NCBI GenBank assembly: GCA_949289305.1
Contig: CASENB010000016.1
Coordinates: 163,182-227,181, forward strand
Direction: 5' to 3'
DNA from: an uncultured Spirochaetales bacterium
Lineage (GTDB): Bacteria > Spirochaetota > Spirochaetia > Sphaerochaetales > Sphaerochaetaceae
DNA: 64,000 nucleotides
Under the pieces are notes generated by a model, which saw nothing but the letters and a program-made list of their open reading frames with translations, was not told where the DNA came from and did not search any database. The translations under genes were made by a program, and so were the position numbers. Shown here piece by piece: positions 33,933 to 43,558 of the stretch (position 1 is its first letter; each line of letters begins with the position of its first letter).

Positions 33933-35081
33933 TTATTCCTTCTTATCTAAAACCTTTCTCTGACTCTTAGGTATTGGGAACTTGAACGTAAAACATGTTC
34001 CAATTCCTTCTTCACTCTCCAAATTTATCTCACCAGAGTGCGCATTAATTATCTTCAACACTGCTGTAAGACCGAGACCTGTACCGCTTTCCGCCTTCGT
34101 AGTGTAATAAGGTTCGAAAATTCTGTTTTTAGTCTCATCGCTCATTCCGCAGCCGTTATCTATGATCGATAGTTTTACATAATCCCCGTCCGCCTTATCT
34201 TCTATTATGAGCCGTCCGTTTTCCTTCATCGCATAGAAGCTGTTATTAATTATATTCAAAAGAGCCCGCCTTAAAAGTTTTCTGTCAAGCATAAGGGATG
34301 GAATGAACTTATCGAGTTTTAGAACTATTTCGATGTTCTTCGTAGCTGCTTCTACAGCAACAAAGTCTGTAAGCTCCATTACGATGTCATTAAGGCTGTC
34401 CATCTTAAGTTCGACCTGCATCGGCTTGACGGCAAACAGGAAATCTACGGCAATCTCGTTAAGCCTCTCCGTCTCCTGTTCGATAATGTCTATATATCCA
34501 TTGGCCTTCTCTTGAGCCTTTCCCGATGCGATCGCCTTTCTTAAAAGCGACGTGTATATCTGCATTGCAGCAAGAGGATTCTTTATTTCATGGGCAACAC
34601 CGGCTGCCATAGTCGTCATGCTTGCCAGAGCCTCTGTGTTTCTTAGCTTCATTTCCTTCTTAAGGCTCTCGGTAATATCGTTGAAACGTATGTCTATATA
34701 CTCTATATTTTTGAGCATGAACGGCATATATGATATTCTTATCGTCTTTATCTCGCCTTCGCCAAAAGAAAAATCCCTTTCGTTCATGCTCTCGCTTCCA
34801 TTTAAAACGGCTTTGAAATACTTCTTCAGATCCGGATCTTTCACAGAGTCTACAATAGTCTTCCCAGTAAAACTCATAGGAATCAGCTTAGAGAGAGATC
34901 TTGTGACAAGAACAAGATTATGACGTTCACGTTCGATTACGATATGAGCCTCTTCATCCCTATCCAAAACCTCTTTTAGCAGATCGTATTCATCTAATGC
35001 GTCATTAACTATCTCTTTGAAATGATCCTCGCTTACTGCGTAATTTGAATTCATTATCTTTTTTAGAAGTTTAACAGACAA
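33933..35081 (-). CDS. Cytoplasmic sensor histidine kinase, NtrB-like
   Basis: 382 residues without membrane segments. A PAS-like N-terminal sensor (about 25-140), a HisKA dimerisation domain with MAAGVAHEIKNPLAAMQ (His about 166), and a HATPase_c domain with N-box NIINNSFYAMKENG, G1 IIDNGCGMSD and G2 GTGLGLTAV. The gene precedes the NtrC-type regulator, with which it makes a two-component pair, and overlaps holB by 11 bases. A soluble sensor suggests an internal signal. Confidence 0.92.
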   Translation of the reverse strand: MSVKLLKKIMNSNYAVSEDHFKEIVNDALDEYDLLKEVLDRDEEAHIVIERERHNLVLVTRSLSKLIPMSFTGKTIVDSVKDPDLKKYFKAVLNGSESMNERDFSFGEGEIKTIRISYMPFMLKNIEYIDIRFNDITESLKKEMKLRNTEALASMTTMAAGVAHEIKNPLAAMQIYTSLLRKAIASGKAQEKANGYIDIIEQETERLNEIAVDFLFAVKPMQVELKMDSLNDIVMELTDFVAVEAATKNIEIVLKLDKFIPSLMLDRKLLRRALLNIINNSFYAMKENGRLIIEDKADGDYVKLSIIDNGCGMSDETKNRIFEPYYTTKAESGTGLGLTAVLKIINAHSGEINLESEEGIGTCFTFKFPIPKSQRKVLDKKE

Positions 35082-36180
35082 GACAGACCTCCCTTAAAGC
35101 GGCATCAAGAGCACTCTTAATATTTTGATTATAAACAGCATTTTCCAGCTTCGCCTTATTCAAGCTGTTTAAAATCAGTCTTGCTTTCTTCACTGAGATC
35201 TCACCTGATACAAATGCCTTTTCAGTCTCTTTCACAAGAAGAGAGAAAAAATATGTTGAGTTTTTATCTAATGCCTTATAACACTCGTCAAGCTCTTCAA
35301 CGGAAAGCATTGAAGATGAAATAAATGCAGAAGATATCTTTTTTGAACTCATCATTATCTCTTCTCTAACCTGATCGGACGTACTCATCTCAAAAATGAA
35401 ATCTTTGTAGCTGTCATACGACTTTTCTGCAAGAAACTCATTTTTAAGATAATAATCAAGTTCGATTTTGTTAAGTGGAGAGAAATCATATTTTCTAACC
35501 CTGGATAATATCGTAGAGAGTATTCTCTCCTTCTGTTCGGATATCAAAACAAAATATACGTCCTTATATGGTTCTTCAAGGATCTTTAAAAGGGCGTTTC
35601 TGCTCGCCTCCGGAGAATCCTCTATATTCTCAATTATTACAAGGCATGGGGAAGAAAGGCGAAGCAAGTAGTTTTGAACAGATCGCACCTCGTCTACAGC
35701 AATCTGGCTTTTCTTTCGCCCTCTCGTACTTAAATCTCCCTTGCTTGCATTCTTATAGATCTCATCTGCCGCCTCTAGTACTTTTTTCTTATCCTCGGCA
35801 TCGATCTTGAGCATGTCATCTAATGCAGTTGCGATATCAGAAGCAAGATTGAAAAGCTTGTCCTTCTGACCGTCTATGCCCTCTTTCTGAAGAGATGGAT
35901 GGTATTGCATGATAATCCGTCTTACAGAGGAGGCAAAGAAGTTTATAAATCTTTTTGAATACTTAGTCTTTAAAAGGTTGTACGAAGCATCAAGATCCAC
36001 ATTCAGCTGTCGTGAGAAAAAAACGATAATGTCATTTATTCCCATCTCTTTTGCCATATCGAAAGCTAAAGAGGCCCTGCCAGATCCTGACGGGCCCGAA
36101 AAAAGCATAGACTGAGCCAAATTGTTATCCTTTATCTGGCTCTCGATCTGAGAAAAGATCTCGCTTCTATATAGCTTCAA
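35071..36180 (-). CDS. holB: DNA polymerase III delta' subunit-like clamp-loader protein
   Basis: 369 residues. The N-terminal MKLYRSEIFSQIESQI..NLAQSMLFSGPSGSGRAS is the clamp-loader ATPase start with a P-loop (GPSGSGRAS, where R takes the place of the usual K), followed by SPCLVIIENIEDSPEASRNALLKILEEPY (Walker B/sensor region with NALLKxLEEP) and ILSRVRKYDF. The altered P-loop fits a delta' type that does not hydrolyse ATP. Operon with cvpA upstream and the sensor kinase downstream. Confidence 0.88.
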   Translation of the reverse strand: MKLYRSEIFSQIESQIKDNNLAQSMLFSGPSGSGRASLAFDMAKEMGINDIIVFFSRQLNVDLDASYNLLKTKYSKRFINFFASSVRRIIMQYHPSLQKEGIDGQKDKLFNLASDIATALDDMLKIDAEDKKKVLEAADEIYKNASKGDLSTRGRKKSQIAVDEVRSVQNYLLRLSSPCLVIIENIEDSPEASRNALLKILEEPYKDVYFVLISEQKERILSTILSRVRKYDFSPLNKIELDYYLKNEFLAEKSYDSYKDFIFEMSTSDQVREEIMMSSKKISSAFISSSMLSVEELDECYKALDKNSTYFFSLLVKETEKAFVSGEISVKKARLILNSLNKAKLENAVYNQNIKSALDAALREVCLVC

Positions 36181-36666
36181 TTAAACGACCTCCTTAACAA
36201 AGTTAAGCGTTAAAGAGAAGAATGGTCTTATGACGTTAACAACTAAAATTGATGAATCGAGCTTGCTTTTCAGACTAGAGAGGGCTGGTACGCCATCTAC
36301 GAATGTTACGAAAAGACCGATGATTACAAGCGTAAAGGCTAAAGAGAAAAGTCCTCCAAGTATCCTGTCTATCGCACCTAGTCCAATCTCTTCCAAAATA
36401 CTATGGAATATATTCGCCAATAACCTTATAACCAGATATGTTCCAGCCATAAGCACTACAACAGAAACATATGTGCTCCATAGAGGAGTCAGAGTTGTAT
36501 TTTCAGCAATAATTGAAGCTAGACTGGTTGTAAAAAATTTCACGGCAAGAACTCCAAGCACAAGTCCTGGCAGCCAGCTGATGCTTTTTATTATTCCTCT
36601 CATTAAGCCGCCGATAAGACTGATTAAAAGAAAAACGGCTATGATAATGTCTACAATATAGTCCAA
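36181..36666 (-). CDS. CvpA-family membrane protein
   Basis: 161 residues with four predicted membrane segments. N-terminal DYIVDIIIAVFLLISLIGGLMRGIIKSI and the later IGLGAIDRILGGLFSLAFTLVIIGL are the CvpA signature. CvpA is known for an effect on colicin V secretion; its activity is not established. It ends one base before holB, and heads the operon. Confidence 0.88.
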   Translation of the reverse strand: MDYIVDIIIAVFLLISLIGGLMRGIIKSISWLPGLVLGVLAVKFFTTSLASIIAENTTLTPLWSTYVSVVVLMAGTYLVIRLLANIFHSILEEIGLGAIDRILGGLFSLAFTLVIIGLFVTFVDGVPALSSLKSKLDSSILVVNVIRPFFSLTLNFVKEVV

Positions 36667-36749
36667 GATATTTCTCCTTAGTTTAAATCATAGCCGAAAA
36701 AACCCTTTTCTTCCTACCATTTTTCGCTCTTTTTATGTATATTATGGCC

Positions 36750-39470
36750 ATGGGAAATTTCTTTACTGCCCTATTTGGGGGCTCAAAACGAGAACGGGAT
36801 ATGAAAAGACTATCCCCGATGATCAGCAAAATAAATCAGGAAGAATCATGGGCAAAAAGTCTCTCTAAAGAGGATTTCATCGCTCAGACAGAAAAGTGGA
36901 AAGAGGAAGTTAAAGGCGGAAAAAGCCTTGACGAGATTTTATATAAGGCATACGCATTAGCCAGAGAAGCGGCATTCAGAACGCTTGGAGAGAGACATTA
37001 CGATGTTCAGCTTATGGGCGCGATAACCCTTCATGAAGGCAAAATAATGGAACTTAAGACAGGAGAGGGAAAAACTCTTGCATGTGTTCCGGCTGCATAC
37101 CTTAATGCGCTTGAAGGAAAAGGCGTTCACATCGTAACAGTAAACGACTACCTTGCAAAGCGTGACGCAGAATGGATGAGCCCTGTATATAATTACTTGG
37201 GCCTTACCGTCGGCGTTGTCACAAGCGATATGGATACCAACGGCAAGAAAGCAGCATATTCATGCGACGTTACATACGGAACAAACAACGAATTCGGCTT
37301 CGATTATCTAAGAGACAATATGAAAGTCAATTATGCTGATAAAATCCAAGCAAAGCATCATTATGCGATCGTAGACGAGATCGACAGCATTTTAATCGAT
37401 GAGGCTAGAACGCCGTTAATCATCTCAGGACAAGGTGAAGACGATACGGCAAAAGTCAGAGCTGCTAATGCAATCGTGCCAATGCTTAAAGAGTGCGAGA
37501 AGAACCCCGAAACTGGAGATTATTACGAGCTGACAGAGATGGAGAAGCTTGATAGAGAACTCGCTCTCTCCTTCGATGAGAAAGGCGACTATAAGATAAG
37601 CGAAAAAGAAAAGAAGGTTACATTTACAAAACAGGGCATGAGCCATATGGAAGAGCTTCTAAAGAAGACAGGAGCGCTGCTTGAAAGCAAGGATGAGAAT
37701 GGCAATTCAGTATACAGCCTTTATGACGGCGAGAACTTCGAACTTGTCCATTATGTAACTCAAGCAGTTAGGGCTCATCGCCTTTTTGAAAAAGATGTAG
37801 ATTACATCGTAAAAGACGGAGAGGTTCAAATCGTAGATGAATTTACGGGCCGCGTGCTACCTGGACGCAGATATTCGGACGGACTTCATCAGGCCATTGA
37901 GGCTAAAGAGAACGTAAAGGTTCTCTCTCAAAGCAAGACTTTTGCCACCATCACATTCCAAAACTTTTTCAGAATGTACGACAAGCTCTCAGGAATGACA
38001 GGAACAGCAGATACGGAGGCAGGAGAATTTAAGGAGATATATGGGCTTGACGTAGTTGTAATTCCAACTAACCGTCCTGTTGCAAGAGTCGATCTAAAAG
38101 ACCTCATCTACTATGATGAGAAGTCAAAATTCAATGCGATAGTAAACGACGTGAAGAGAATCCACGAAACAGGACAGCCGGTACTAATCGGTACGGTATC
38201 TATTGAGAAGTCTGAACTTCTTTCTCAGATGCTAAGAAGAGCTGGAATCAGGCACGAGGTTTTAAACGCTAAGAACCACGCAAGAGAGGCATACATAATC
38301 GGAGAAGCCGGTATGAAAGGCGCTGTCACGATTGCAACAAACATGGCAGGACGAGGAACAGATATCAAGCTTGGAGGATCTCCTGAACACCTTGCAAGAA
38401 AGAAATGCGGAACGGATGCCGATTTGGAAACTTATAAGAAGGCATTAGAGGAGATAATGCCTGAATACAAGAAGTCTTATGAAGAGGTTAAAGCTCTTGG
38501 AGGACTATACATAATCGGATCTGAAAGGCATGAATCAAGAAGAATCGACAATCAGCTGAGAGGAAGATCGGGCCGTCAGGGAGATCCAGGAACTTCAAGA
38601 TTCTACGTATCGCTTGAAGACCCTCTAATGAGGCTCTTTGCAAAAGAAGGGCTAAGAGAGATGATAGGCAAAATGGGTCTTAACGATGGATCGGCAATCG
38701 AGCATAAGATGCTTGACAACGCCATTGAAAAGGCTCAAGAAAGGGTTGAAGCAAGAAACTTCGAGATAAGAAAACATCTTCTTGAGTATGATGACGTATT
38801 AAACGAGCAGCGAAACTACATATATCAGCAGCGTGATCTGATACTCACTGACGAAAATCTCATAGAGAGAATCAAATCAAACGTCAAAAACGTCATCGAC
38901 TACTATAAAGAAGAGAATGAAAAAGACAACGCAAAAGCTCTAAGCGAGATTAAGAACTTCTTCCATATAAACGAAGATGTAAGCTTAGACAACGTCTACT
39001 CTTTCATAGAAAACGATCTAAGCGCAAAAGAAGCAAAGGCAGGCAAAACGGAATTCAACAGGTTCATCCGCTATGTCTATTTAAGAAACATAGACAGAAG
39101 ATGGATAGACCATCTCGATGCGCTTGAAGAGCTGAAAGACTCTGCACATTTAATGAGCTATGCTCAGAAGAATCCTCTTGTAGAGTATAAGAATACGGCA
39201 TCAGATGCTTTTGACGATATGATCAGCGAAATAAGCGATCAGGTTATCAAGACAGTAGTCTCTGTAAAAGTGCTTACAGAAAGAGAGAGGAAAGAAAGAA
39301 TTCTTAACGCACAGCATCAGAACTTTAGAAATCAAGGCACTGCCGTTTCTTCAAGAAGCGAAAGCGAGAACCAGCAGATAAGAAGGACGACGCCAAAGGT
39401 TGGAAGAAACGATCCATGCCCTTGCGGAAGCGGTAAGAAATATAAGAACTGCTGCGGAAGATCTTACTAG
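36750..39470 (+). CDS. secA: Preprotein translocase ATPase SecA
   Basis: Motor of the Sec translocon. About 906 residues. DEAD-like motor with [11 protein letters not shown] (Walker A region), [64 protein letters not shown] and the helicase motif [10 protein letters not shown]; the C-terminal zinc tail ends [16 protein letters not shown]. Starts at ATG 36735, 36744 or 36750 are possible; [11 protein letters not shown] (36750) best fits other SecA N-termini, and TATATT at 36738-36743 could be a -10 making the mRNA leaderless. No clear ribosome-binding site. Confidence 0.96.
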   Translation: MGNFFTALFGGSKRERDMKRLSPMISKINQEESWAKSLSKEDFIAQTEKWKEEVKGGKSLDEILYKAYALAREAAFRTLGERHYDVQLMGAITLHEGKIMELKTGEGKTLACVPAAYLNALEGKGVHIVTVNDYLAKRDAEWMSPVYNYLGLTVGVVTSDMDTNGKKAAYSCDVTYGTNNEFGFDYLRDNMKVNYADKIQAKHHYAIVDEIDSILIDEARTPLIISGQGEDDTAKVRAANAIVPMLKECEKNPETGDYYELTEMEKLDRELALSFDEKGDYKISEKEKKVTFTKQGMSHMEELLKKTGALLESKDENGNSVYSLYDGENFELVHYVTQAVRAHRLFEKDVDYIVKDGEVQIVDEFTGRVLPGRRYSDGLHQAIEAKENVKVLSQSKTFATITFQNFFRMYDKLSGMTGTADTEAGEFKEIYGLDVVVIPTNRPVARVDLKDLIYYDEKSKFNAIVNDVKRIHETGQPVLIGTVSIEKSELLSQMLRRAGIRHEVLNAKNHAREAYIIGEAGMKGAVTIATNMAGRGTDIKLGGSPEHLARKKCGTDADLETYKKALEEIMPEYKKSYEEVKALGGLYIIGSERHESRRIDNQLRGRSGRQGDPGTSRFYVSLEDPLMRLFAKEGLREMIGKMGLNDGSAIEHKMLDNAIEKAQERVEARNFEIRKHLLEYDDVLNEQRNYIYQQRDLILTDENLIERIKSNVKNVIDYYKEENEKDNAKALSEIKNFFHINEDVSLDNVYSFIENDLSAKEAKAGKTEFNRFIRYVYLRNIDRRWIDHLDALEELKDSAHLMSYAQKNPLVEYKNTASDAFDDMISEISDQVIKTVVSVKVLTERERKERILNAQHQNFRNQGTAVSSRSESENQQIRRTTPKVGRNDPCPCGSGKKYKNCCGRSY

Positions 39471-39478
39471 TTGAAAAA

Positions 39479-39512
39479 AGAAGTTGGGCTGATCCGGCCT
39501 AGCTTCTTTTTT
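39479..39512 (+). terminator. Rho-independent terminator after secA
   Basis: A twelve-pair stem with GATCC loop (39479-39507) is followed by TTTTTT. Confidence 0.88.
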
Positions 39513-39532
39513 ATAAATATAAGGAGCGTAAA

Positions 39533-40222
39533 TTGTTTAAAAAGCCTGCTCTATTAGGTGTTTTTCTCCTCGCATTTATTTCTTTGTATGCATCTAGCTG
39601 GCATGTAGGAATTGAGGCAGGATATAGCTACAGCATTGTCGATACAAAAACAATCTGGGAAAACACAGAAAATAACAACGGCCATGGTTTTGATATATCA
39701 ATTCCCGTCGAATATAGCATATTCGATTGGCTCTCTGTTAATTCTGGCATTCGCTGGATAATGAAGAGCAGTGAATATTTAAAAAGTATTGAGACAGGGA
39801 TAATCGATGACTATACAAAAATGTATCATTTCTTAGAATTTCCTCTTACTATTCGCTTCTCATTTGGAGATAACGTCATTAAATGGTTTATAGGAGGAGG
39901 CGGGTATTTAGGCGTCCGCCTTTTTGACTATGCAAGCGGAATAGCTCTAGGTGATTCCGTTTATATTGACAGTAATGGAAAATCCTATTTTTTTATCGAA
40001 ACATTTAACCAAGGAATTCCTTTGTCCGACTTAGATAATTTATTTGATGCTGGCCTGATTGCAGAAACAGGCTTTAAAGCATACATCAGCTCTTTAGGAT
40101 ATCTCTATGCTTCTTTAAGCTATCAATATGGCCTGACAAGTTTAGAAAAAGAACATAGAGCAGCATCTCACCAATATTTCAGCAATCTTAATGCAAATCT
40201 TGGATTCATGTTCTCTTTATAG
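39533..40222 (+). CDS. Predicted outer-membrane beta-barrel protein
   Basis: 229 residues from TTG 39533 with AAGGAG seven bases upstream. A signal peptide (MFKKPALLGVFLLAFISLYA) is followed by alternating strands: WHVGIEAGYSY, FDWLSVNSGIRW, EFPLTIRFSFG, WFIGGGGYLGVRL, YASLSYQYGL, and a C-terminal ANLGFMFSL ending in an aromatic-hydrophobic OMP-like last strand. Probably an OMP of the porin-like small barrel type (PorT/OmpW-like); no firm family. It shares an operon with the S41 protease lipoprotein eight bases downstream. Confidence 0.78.
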   Translation: MFKKPALLGVFLLAFISLYASSWHVGIEAGYSYSIVDTKTIWENTENNNGHGFDISIPVEYSIFDWLSVNSGIRWIMKSSEYLKSIETGIIDDYTKMYHFLEFPLTIRFSFGDNVIKWFIGGGGYLGVRLFDYASGIALGDSVYIDSNGKSYFFIETFNQGIPLSDLDNLFDAGLIAETGFKAYISSLGYLYASLSYQYGLTSLEKEHRAASHQYFSNLNANLGFMFSL

Positions 40223-40230
40223 GTTGTGAT

Positions 40231-41565
40231 ATGAAAAAACTTAAGTTCTTATGTTTACTTCTTGTTTTAAGCCTTTCTTTATCATCCTGCCGTCCTTTTA
40301 ATGAAGTATCATTTAGTGGAAAAATAGAAACTTGGGCTGATGTATTTTCATCCTATTGGCATAAAATGAATACAAACTACGTCTTTTGGGACATAGAAGA
40401 CATTAACTGGGATGATATCTACGATCAATACATGCCGAAATTCGAGGCTCTAGGATTGATAGAAGATGAAAATAAGAGTTCCGATGAGTTATATTCAAAT
40501 TTGATTACAGCTTGCCGTTACTTTTATGAAATAATAATAAAACTACATGACGGACACTACATTTTAGCTTTATGGGCTCCAATATGGGGAGATACAGGAC
40601 CTTTATATACTTTAAATCCAAATATTTATCGTGAAATGATCTCTTTAGGCTATAGTGAAGAAGAAGTATTTAATTCTATTTTTATGACAGATGAAGAGAT
40701 GGAAGAAGCTATTAAAAATTATTTTTTAATGATTGAAGAGACTACTGCAAATATATACTCATACACATTCTCTCCAGGGAAAATTGCATCTTCATATGGC
40801 TTTAATAAAGTAAATTATATCGAAAGCGAAGATGGCGCATTAAATATACTATATTCAAAATCGGATGATGGAATTGTATATTTTTCTTTCAACTGCTTTT
40901 ATTTCTCATATTACTCAGATGAAAAAATAGATCAGGCCCTCTCATGGCTTGAAAATGAAATAGGAAAAAGCGATACAAAAGCCGTTGTTATCGATTTAAG
41001 AGGAAATAGCGGAGGTTTTGCTATTGATCTGAATAAGTTTTGCATTCCTTTTCTTCCAGAGAGCGGTAATGTTCATTTTGCCGATACAAAAAGAAAGGGA
41101 GGAGATAACAGAACAGACTACGGGCCATGGCTTCCTTTTTATATATCAAGGGATGAAAATGAAGAGTGTTATCCATTCAATAAAGATATTCCAATTGCAA
41201 TTTTGCAAAATAGAATAAGTGCTTCTGCTTCAGAATTGACAATAATGTTTTTTAAAGCACTCAGAGAAGATTATGGTTACAATGTAAGAACATTTGGAGA
41301 CATAAGCGATGGCGCTAATGGAGCTTATTTAGAAGAGAATTCGGAATACAACTACAATGCGGGAACGACTGCAATTTCCTATTACATCAGTTACATGCAA
41401 ACACCATATTGCCAACTGAGATATAAAGATGGAACAATTTATGAGGGAGTCGGAATAGAAGCAGATGAGTATGTAGAATATGATTATGAAGCGTTTAAAA
41501 AAAGAGGAGAAGATCCACGTTTAAAAGCCGCTCTTGATTGGGCTATCTCGGAAAGCGAAAAATAA
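40231..41565 (+). CDS. S41-family serine peptidase lipoprotein
   Basis: 444 residues. Lipoprotein signal MKKLKFLCLLLVLSLSLSSC (Cys about 20). The C-terminal S41 core has VVIDLRGNSGGFAIDLNKF (oxyanion region), and ILQNRISASASELTIMFFKAL containing the nucleophile serine. There is no PDZ domain visible, so it is closer to the tricorn/C-terminal-protease core type than to CtpA with PDZ. It probably processes envelope proteins. Eight bases after the barrel gene, convergent with the LysM/LytM gene. Confidence 0.83.
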   Translation: MKKLKFLCLLLVLSLSLSSCRPFNEVSFSGKIETWADVFSSYWHKMNTNYVFWDIEDINWDDIYDQYMPKFEALGLIEDENKSSDELYSNLITACRYFYEIIIKLHDGHYILALWAPIWGDTGPLYTLNPNIYREMISLGYSEEEVFNSIFMTDEEMEEAIKNYFLMIEETTANIYSYTFSPGKIASSYGFNKVNYIESEDGALNILYSKSDDGIVYFSFNCFYFSYYSDEKIDQALSWLENEIGKSDTKAVVIDLRGNSGGFAIDLNKFCIPFLPESGNVHFADTKRKGGDNRTDYGPWLPFYISRDENEECYPFNKDIPIAILQNRISASASELTIMFFKALREDYGYNVRTFGDISDGANGAYLEENSEYNYNAGTTAISYYISYMQTPYCQLRYKDGTIYEGVGIEADEYVEYDYEAFKKRGEDPRLKAALDWAISESEK

Positions 41566-41566
41566 G

Positions 41567-42511
41567 CTACAGAAATATTTCAGGATCGATAGTATTCGAT
41601 CCCTCTTCAAGCTTAAAATAGAGCGCATTTGAGCCAAAGTATCTGCTTGATGTCCCAACCGTTGCGATGATATCTCCTTTTGCAACAGTGTCTCCAAGCT
41701 TTACTTCAACAACTTCAAGGCAGTAATAGAAACTCTTAAAACCGTTTTGATGCGTAATAGTGATAAAGCGTCCGTACTCTCCGTCTATGCCCGCGTCGCT
41801 TACAATACCGTCAGCGACAGCACTTATCGTAGAACCTGCATCAAGAGATATGACGATGCCTTCAAGCTTCTTTGAATTGTATTCATCACCATAGTGATAT
41901 AAGATTTCACCGCTTGAAGGAACTGTATAGCTCGAAGAGTCCAAAACAGACTCCAAAAATATTACGTCCCCTGCCCTTATGTCGCTGATTCTGTTTATAT
42001 TGACTATTTCGCTTTCGCTTAAGGCATAACGGCTTGCAATGCTCTCAACGCTGTCCCCTTCTTTCACCTCATATAGAAATCCATCTACCAAAGGAAGAGT
42101 AAGCTCATCTCCAATCTGCAATCTTCCGTCCGTTAGATTGTTAACATTTATGATAGTCTCTTCTTTTAGTCCGTTATCCCGCGCAATGCTAGAAAGCGTA
42201 TCTCCTGCCTTAACTATGTAAGTGTGCATGATAGAACTATAGTCGACATTTTTCTCTTCTGGAACTTCAACCGTTGCAATCGGAGTGCTTCTCTCTACCT
42301 GTATTTCTTCAACCTCTGGGATATCTAGTGCGATGGCATCGCTCTGCTCTGCGCTAGATGTCGCGCTCTCATCATTACCAGGCGAAAAAATTATAAATAA
42401 AATTATGGCAATAAGAATTACAAGAATCAAAGCAAACGAAATAACATATGTCTTGCCGTTTCTCGTACTTCTTGAATAGGATGTCATGTCATCATAATCG
42501 TTTCTGCTCAT
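41567..42511 (-). CDS. LysM/LytM (M23-like) envelope protein, predicted inactive
   Basis: 314 residues: a cytoplasmic tail, a membrane segment (about 22-43), a linker, LysM 1 (about 96-140, HTYIVKAGDTLSSIA), LysM 2 (about 146-188) and a C-terminal LytM domain (about 200-313). The four zinc-site residues of M23 peptidases seem lost: the HxGxD site reads LEGIV (L216, V220), the central HL site reads YYCL (C264), and HLHFE reads ALYFK (A296, Y298). This resembles NlpD/EnvC-type degenerate LytM proteins, which activate amidases rather than cut wall. It is divergent from the PBP relic 87 bases away. Confidence 0.82.
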   Translation of the reverse strand: MSRNDYDDMTSYSRSTRNGKTYVISFALILVILIAIILFIIFSPGNDESATSSAEQSDAIALDIPEVEEIQVERSTPIATVEVPEEKNVDYSSIMHTYIVKAGDTLSSIARDNGLKEETIINVNNLTDGRLQIGDELTLPLVDGFLYEVKEGDSVESIASRYALSESEIVNINRISDIRAGDVIFLESVLDSSSYTVPSSGEILYHYGDEYNSKKLEGIVISLDAGSTISAVADGIVSDAGIDGEYGRFITITHQNGFKSFYYCLEVVEVKLGDTVAKGDIIATVGTSSRYFGSNALYFKLEEGSNTIDPEIFL

Positions 42512-42598
42512 ATTTTATCCTTTTGCTTGAGTATAGCAGTATTGAAAAAGATTTGAAACAGCATTGTTTTCTTTTTTGCCACGTTTTATATTTATAAT

Positions 42599-43558
42599 AT
42601 GAAAAATGGAAAAAAGAGGGAAAAAAGCAATAGATCCAGCCTGATCTTCCTTTTGTTATTAGCCTTCTTAATTGTTTCTAGACTCATTTATTTATATATG
42701 GAAGATGGAGTTATCAACACTCTTTATCGCGATAAGGAATACAATACAACATATTTCAGAGGAAACATATACGACAGGCGGTCAAGCATTCTGGCAATGG
42801 ATAGGAACATATACGTCATAAACATAGACGCATCAAGATGTTCTGAGCCAAGCAGGCTAACGCACACTCTTTCTCCTTATGTAAACTTAAATCCTATCGA
42901 ACTTGAAAACCTTATTAGAAGCGGAGGAAGCCTATCATTGGAATCAAACCTCTTAATGGAGGAAATAGATCGTTTCGAGAATATGATTGATAAAGAACGC
43001 TTTGACGAATGCGTATCAATAAGCGAAAAAAGAGAGCGGGTTTATCCTCAGAAAGAGCATGGGAGGCTCATAATCGGAAGAGAGGGAATAGAATCTGAAA
43101 TAAGCGCAGAAAGCATCTATGATGACGAGCTGACTGCGCCGCTAAGCATAACGGCTGCGGTTTCCGAGGGAAGGGATATAACGCTAGCATTATCGGAGCG
43201 TATGCAATACACGTTAGACCATATAAGCAGCAGATACTCAAGAAACAACGACTTATATCTGATGCTTGCTATTCTTGACTACAGCACTACAGAACTCTAT
43301 GCCCTTGCCGTTTCAAGCGGAAATGAAGATGATATCGACTATGAGGCAATAAGATTTGCTTTAAGCGGAAGGGATTATACGATTCTAAAGCAAGACAAAA
43401 CGATAAGCCTTTTAAAACCAGAGGACATATCACAGGAATTTAATGGCAATTATCTTGAAGTAAAGTACGCAGGCGACTTTGCCCTGCTAGCGCTTTCAAG
43501 CTTAGACGAGGCGGCAAAGGGTGCAATAGTGGAAATACAAGGCCTCCTTGCCCTTTAG
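42599..43558 (+). CDS. Penicillin-binding protein relic lacking the transpeptidase domain
   Basis: 319 residues. A membrane segment (about 14-33) is followed by the class B PBP signature RGNIYDRRSSILA (54-66), RVYPQ (147-151), REGIE (161-165), DITLALSERMQ (193-203) and AILDYSTTELYALAVS (224-239). These match, in order, the RGxIxDRxGxxLA, RxYP, GxEGxE, TIDxxlQ and vvxdpxTGexlAmas motifs of FtsI/PBP2 dimerisation domains. The frame stops where the transpeptidase domain should begin, and no SxxK, SxN or KTG motif follows in the last 80 residues. So it keeps the pedestal and loses the enzyme. The reading frame itself is intact, with no sign of decay. Confidence 0.82.
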   Translation: MKNGKKREKSNRSSLIFLLLLAFLIVSRLIYLYMEDGVINTLYRDKEYNTTYFRGNIYDRRSSILAMDRNIYVINIDASRCSEPSRLTHTLSPYVNLNPIELENLIRSGGSLSLESNLLMEEIDRFENMIDKERFDECVSISEKRERVYPQKEHGRLIIGREGIESEISAESIYDDELTAPLSITAAVSEGRDITLALSERMQYTLDHISSRYSRNNDLYLMLAILDYSTTELYALAVSSGNEDDIDYEAIRFALSGRDYTILKQDKTISLLKPEDISQEFNGNYLEVKYAGDFALLALSSLDEAAKGAIVEIQGLLAL

